Source: Chloroflexota bacterium (GTDB lineage Bacteria > Chloroflexota > Dormibacteria > Dormibacterales > Dormibacteraceae). Taken from it: 64,000 nucleotides of DNA. The first letter of the stretch is position 1. Every line of letters begins with the position of its first letter. Below the pieces are notes generated by a model, which made no database searches, was not told the origin of the DNA, and saw only the letters and a program-made list of their open reading frames with translations. Shown in pieces: positions 62,657 to 64,000 of this stretch. The stretch lies in NCBI GenBank assembly GCA_005883575.1, contig VBFH01000023.1:248001-312000 (forward strand), written 5' to 3'. The translations under genes were made by a program, and so were the position numbers.

Positions 62657-64000
62657 TCACGGTAGGGTCGCGACGAAGACGTCCGTCGGATTCGTGTTCG
62701 AGGTTGGCGCGATGTTGCTGCTCGCCGCCGCGCACAGCGGGTTGCTGGCCGGATATGGCGCGTCGCAGTTCGTCTTCACAAAGGCGGCCATGAAGCCGGT
62801 GCCGCTCGGCTGCAGGCCTTCGTAGTCACCAAGGAAGAAGCCACGAGCGATGGGCGCGGTCCGCGAGTCGAACGGACCCGCGATGTGCTGCTCGCCGCCC
62901 CATGTCGCTCCGCCGTCGGTGGAGTACTTGACCCAGTAATCCGTCGGCAAGTGGTCAGTTTGCCCGGCCGCCAGATTGCGGGTGTCGTAGTAGGTCACCG
63001 CGACTCTGCCGCCGTTGACAGCGACGCTGGGCGTGAAGGTTGGCAGGCCCGACGGCAAACGCTCCACGACGGTTGGTCCCACCCACGTGTCGCCGCCGTC
63101 GCCGGATGTGGCGACGAGGATCTCGTCGTCCCACGCGCCTCTGCTCTGCTTGAGCTGCTTTTGGTACTTGGTCGAGCTCTCCCACGCCGCGTAGAGCCTT
63201 CCGCTGCTGGGATCGACGGCGACCTCCTCGATCACGTCGCCCACGCGCAAGGGCTCGCCCGTGAAGGGATCGTGCACGCCCAGGTTGTTCAAGGGCGCGA
63301 TGACCTTCGGCTGCGTCCAGGTGTCGCCGCCGTCTGTCGACTTGACGAACGCAAGCTGCTGGTTGCTGCGCGTGCCTTGGAAGGGAGTGTTCGGGGACAC
63401 GATCAGGTCACAGAAGTCGTAGAGGGTGCCGTCAGGGGCGACCACGATGATGTTGCCGATTGTCTGCTGGCGGTTCTTGGTGTCGATGATGACCTTCGCA
63501 TCGCTCCATGTCTGCCCGCCGTCGGTCGTCTTGGAGAAGTACGCCGGCCCGGTGTACGCCTGTGCGTGCGGGTTGTCGTCAGGGTTGTCGGTCGGAAGGA
63601 TCAGCGTGTCCCACACCGTGTAGGCAACACCGGCTTTCACCGGATCCGCGGTGGTGGCGTTCTTGTCGGTGCTCATGTCGTTGGTGTCGAAGAACCCGCC
63701 GGGAATGCGCTGGATGTGGTCCCAGGTGGCGCCTCCGTCCACGGAGCGCGCGGCCACGACGGCATTGGCCCCGTTGGGCACCTGGATGTTGAACGAGAGC
63801 GCCGAAAAGTAGGCGGTGCCGTCAGGACCAATGGACACCCACGGGTCCGAGGCCCTGAAGTAACCGGCAAGGGACGGATCAACGGGTGCAGGCCCACAGG
63901 CGTTCAGCGAAATGGTGGTCTCGCCCCAGCTGTTGCCGCTGTTGGTCGAGAAGCCGATTCCGATCCCGTGCGCGCCACCGTTCGACTTCCGGTCCTGGTG
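62657..64000 (-). CDS. Asp-box (BNR) repeat protein, sialidase-like, cut by window edge
   Basis: An open frame of 447 residues continues past the right edge; its start is outside. Six Asp-boxes are visible: STNSGNSWGE, SVDGGATWDH, TTDGGQTWSD, STDGGDTWTQ, SGDGGDTWVG and STDGGATWGG, the mark of a six-bladed sialidase-like propeller. The catalytic Arg triad and Tyr of true sialidases cannot be assigned. Probably secreted, but the signal region is not in view. Exo-sialidase, another glycosidase or a non-enzymatic propeller are all possible. Confidence 0.8.
   Translation of the reverse strand, partial: HQDRKSNGGAHGIGIGFSTNSGNSWGETTISLNACGPAPVDPSLAGYFRASDPWVSIGPDGTAYFSALSFNIQVPNGANAVVAARSVDGGATWDHIQRIPGGFFDTNDMSTDKNATTADPVKAGVAYTVWDTLILPTDNPDDNPHAQAYTGPAYFSKTTDGGQTWSDAKVIIDTKNRQQTIGNIIVVAPDGTLYDFCDLIVSPNTPFQGTRSNQQLAFVKSTDGGDTWTQPKVIAPLNNLGVHDPFTGEPLRVGDVIEEVAVDPSSGRLYAAWESSTKYQKQLKQSRGAWDDEILVATSGDGGDTWVGPTVVERLPSGLPTFTPSVAVNGGRVAVTYYDTRNLAAGQTDHLPTDYWVKYSTDGGATWGGEQHIAGPFDSRTAPIARGFFLGDYEGLQPSGTGFMAAFVKTNCDAPYPASNPLCAAASSNIAPTSNTNPTDVFVATLP

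Overview
The window is 64 kb of very GC-rich, gene-dense DNA with no rRNA, tRNA, CRISPR array, phage or insertion sequence that I can see. The gene content suggests a Gram-positive-type (Terrabacteria) organism, most likely the Chloroflexota / Candidatus Dormibacterota / Actinobacteriota neighbourhood. The reasons are a c-di-AMP sensor (DarA) beside tmk, PyrR control of pyrimidine genes, the PurS-PurQ-small-PurL system, GuaB3-type IMP dehydrogenase, PdxS/PdxT vitamin B6 synthesis, lipobox lipoproteins and ECF sigma factors paired with membrane anti-sigma proteins. The phylum is inference, not proof.

Layout. 1-11 kb (minus strand): a cut lipoprotein, a frameshifted ABC ATPase-permease gene, then darA, tmk, a Ycf45/R3H ATPase, an acetyltransferase, pdxT, pdxS, a SHOCT-tailed protein, an ECF sigma factor with its own zinc finger, and glycerate kinase. 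11-21 kb: ilvE, then a plus-strand run (small membrane protein, YajQ, HisA, DUF3465 lipoprotein, a 52-residue Cys-tailed peptide, quinone oxidoreductase), SDR, RidA, SRPBCC, MFS exporter, and a second ABC exporter whose permease ends in a SpoIIM-like domain. 21-29 kb (minus): pyrB-pyrR-carAB(fused)-pyrK-pyrD with a PyrR-type RNA hairpin over the first ribosome binding site. 29-38 kb: zinc-ribbon protein, third ABC exporter, thiolase, MarR/MFS drug-efflux pair, serine hydrolase, ECF sigma/anti-sigma pair. 38-50 kb (minus): purB-C-S-Q-L-F-M-N-H followed without a break by tryptophan dioxygenase, a Cys4 mini-protein, a cupin and a class V aminotransferase-like enzyme. 50-64 kb: ECF sigma with a large propeller-bearing partner, NUDIX, two-subunit pyruvate carboxylase, purE, purD, a terpene-cyclase-like toroid protein, guaA, guaB3, a DUF4332 protein and a cut Asp-box (sialidase-like) protein.

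How it works together. Most of IMP synthesis, the IMP-to-GMP branch and the first half of pyrimidine synthesis are here. Missing from the window are purK, purA, pyrC, pyrE and pyrF. Genes are packed tightly. I count nineteen same-strand pairs that overlap by exactly four bases (NTGA), where the stop of one gene sits in the start of the next. Two convergent pairs share a single CTAG as both stop codons.

The most unusual signals are: several conserved genes with no ATG/GTG/TTG where homology says they should start (CTG for purN and ridA, ATT for guaB3, ATA for the NUDIX gene, unclear for pdxT); a natural CarA-CarB fusion; a 38-bp palindrome present in two inverted copies at the two ends of guaB3, one of them containing the apparent start codon; a structured RNA-like element inside the purine operon; and the tryptophan-dioxygenase cassette attached to the purine operon.
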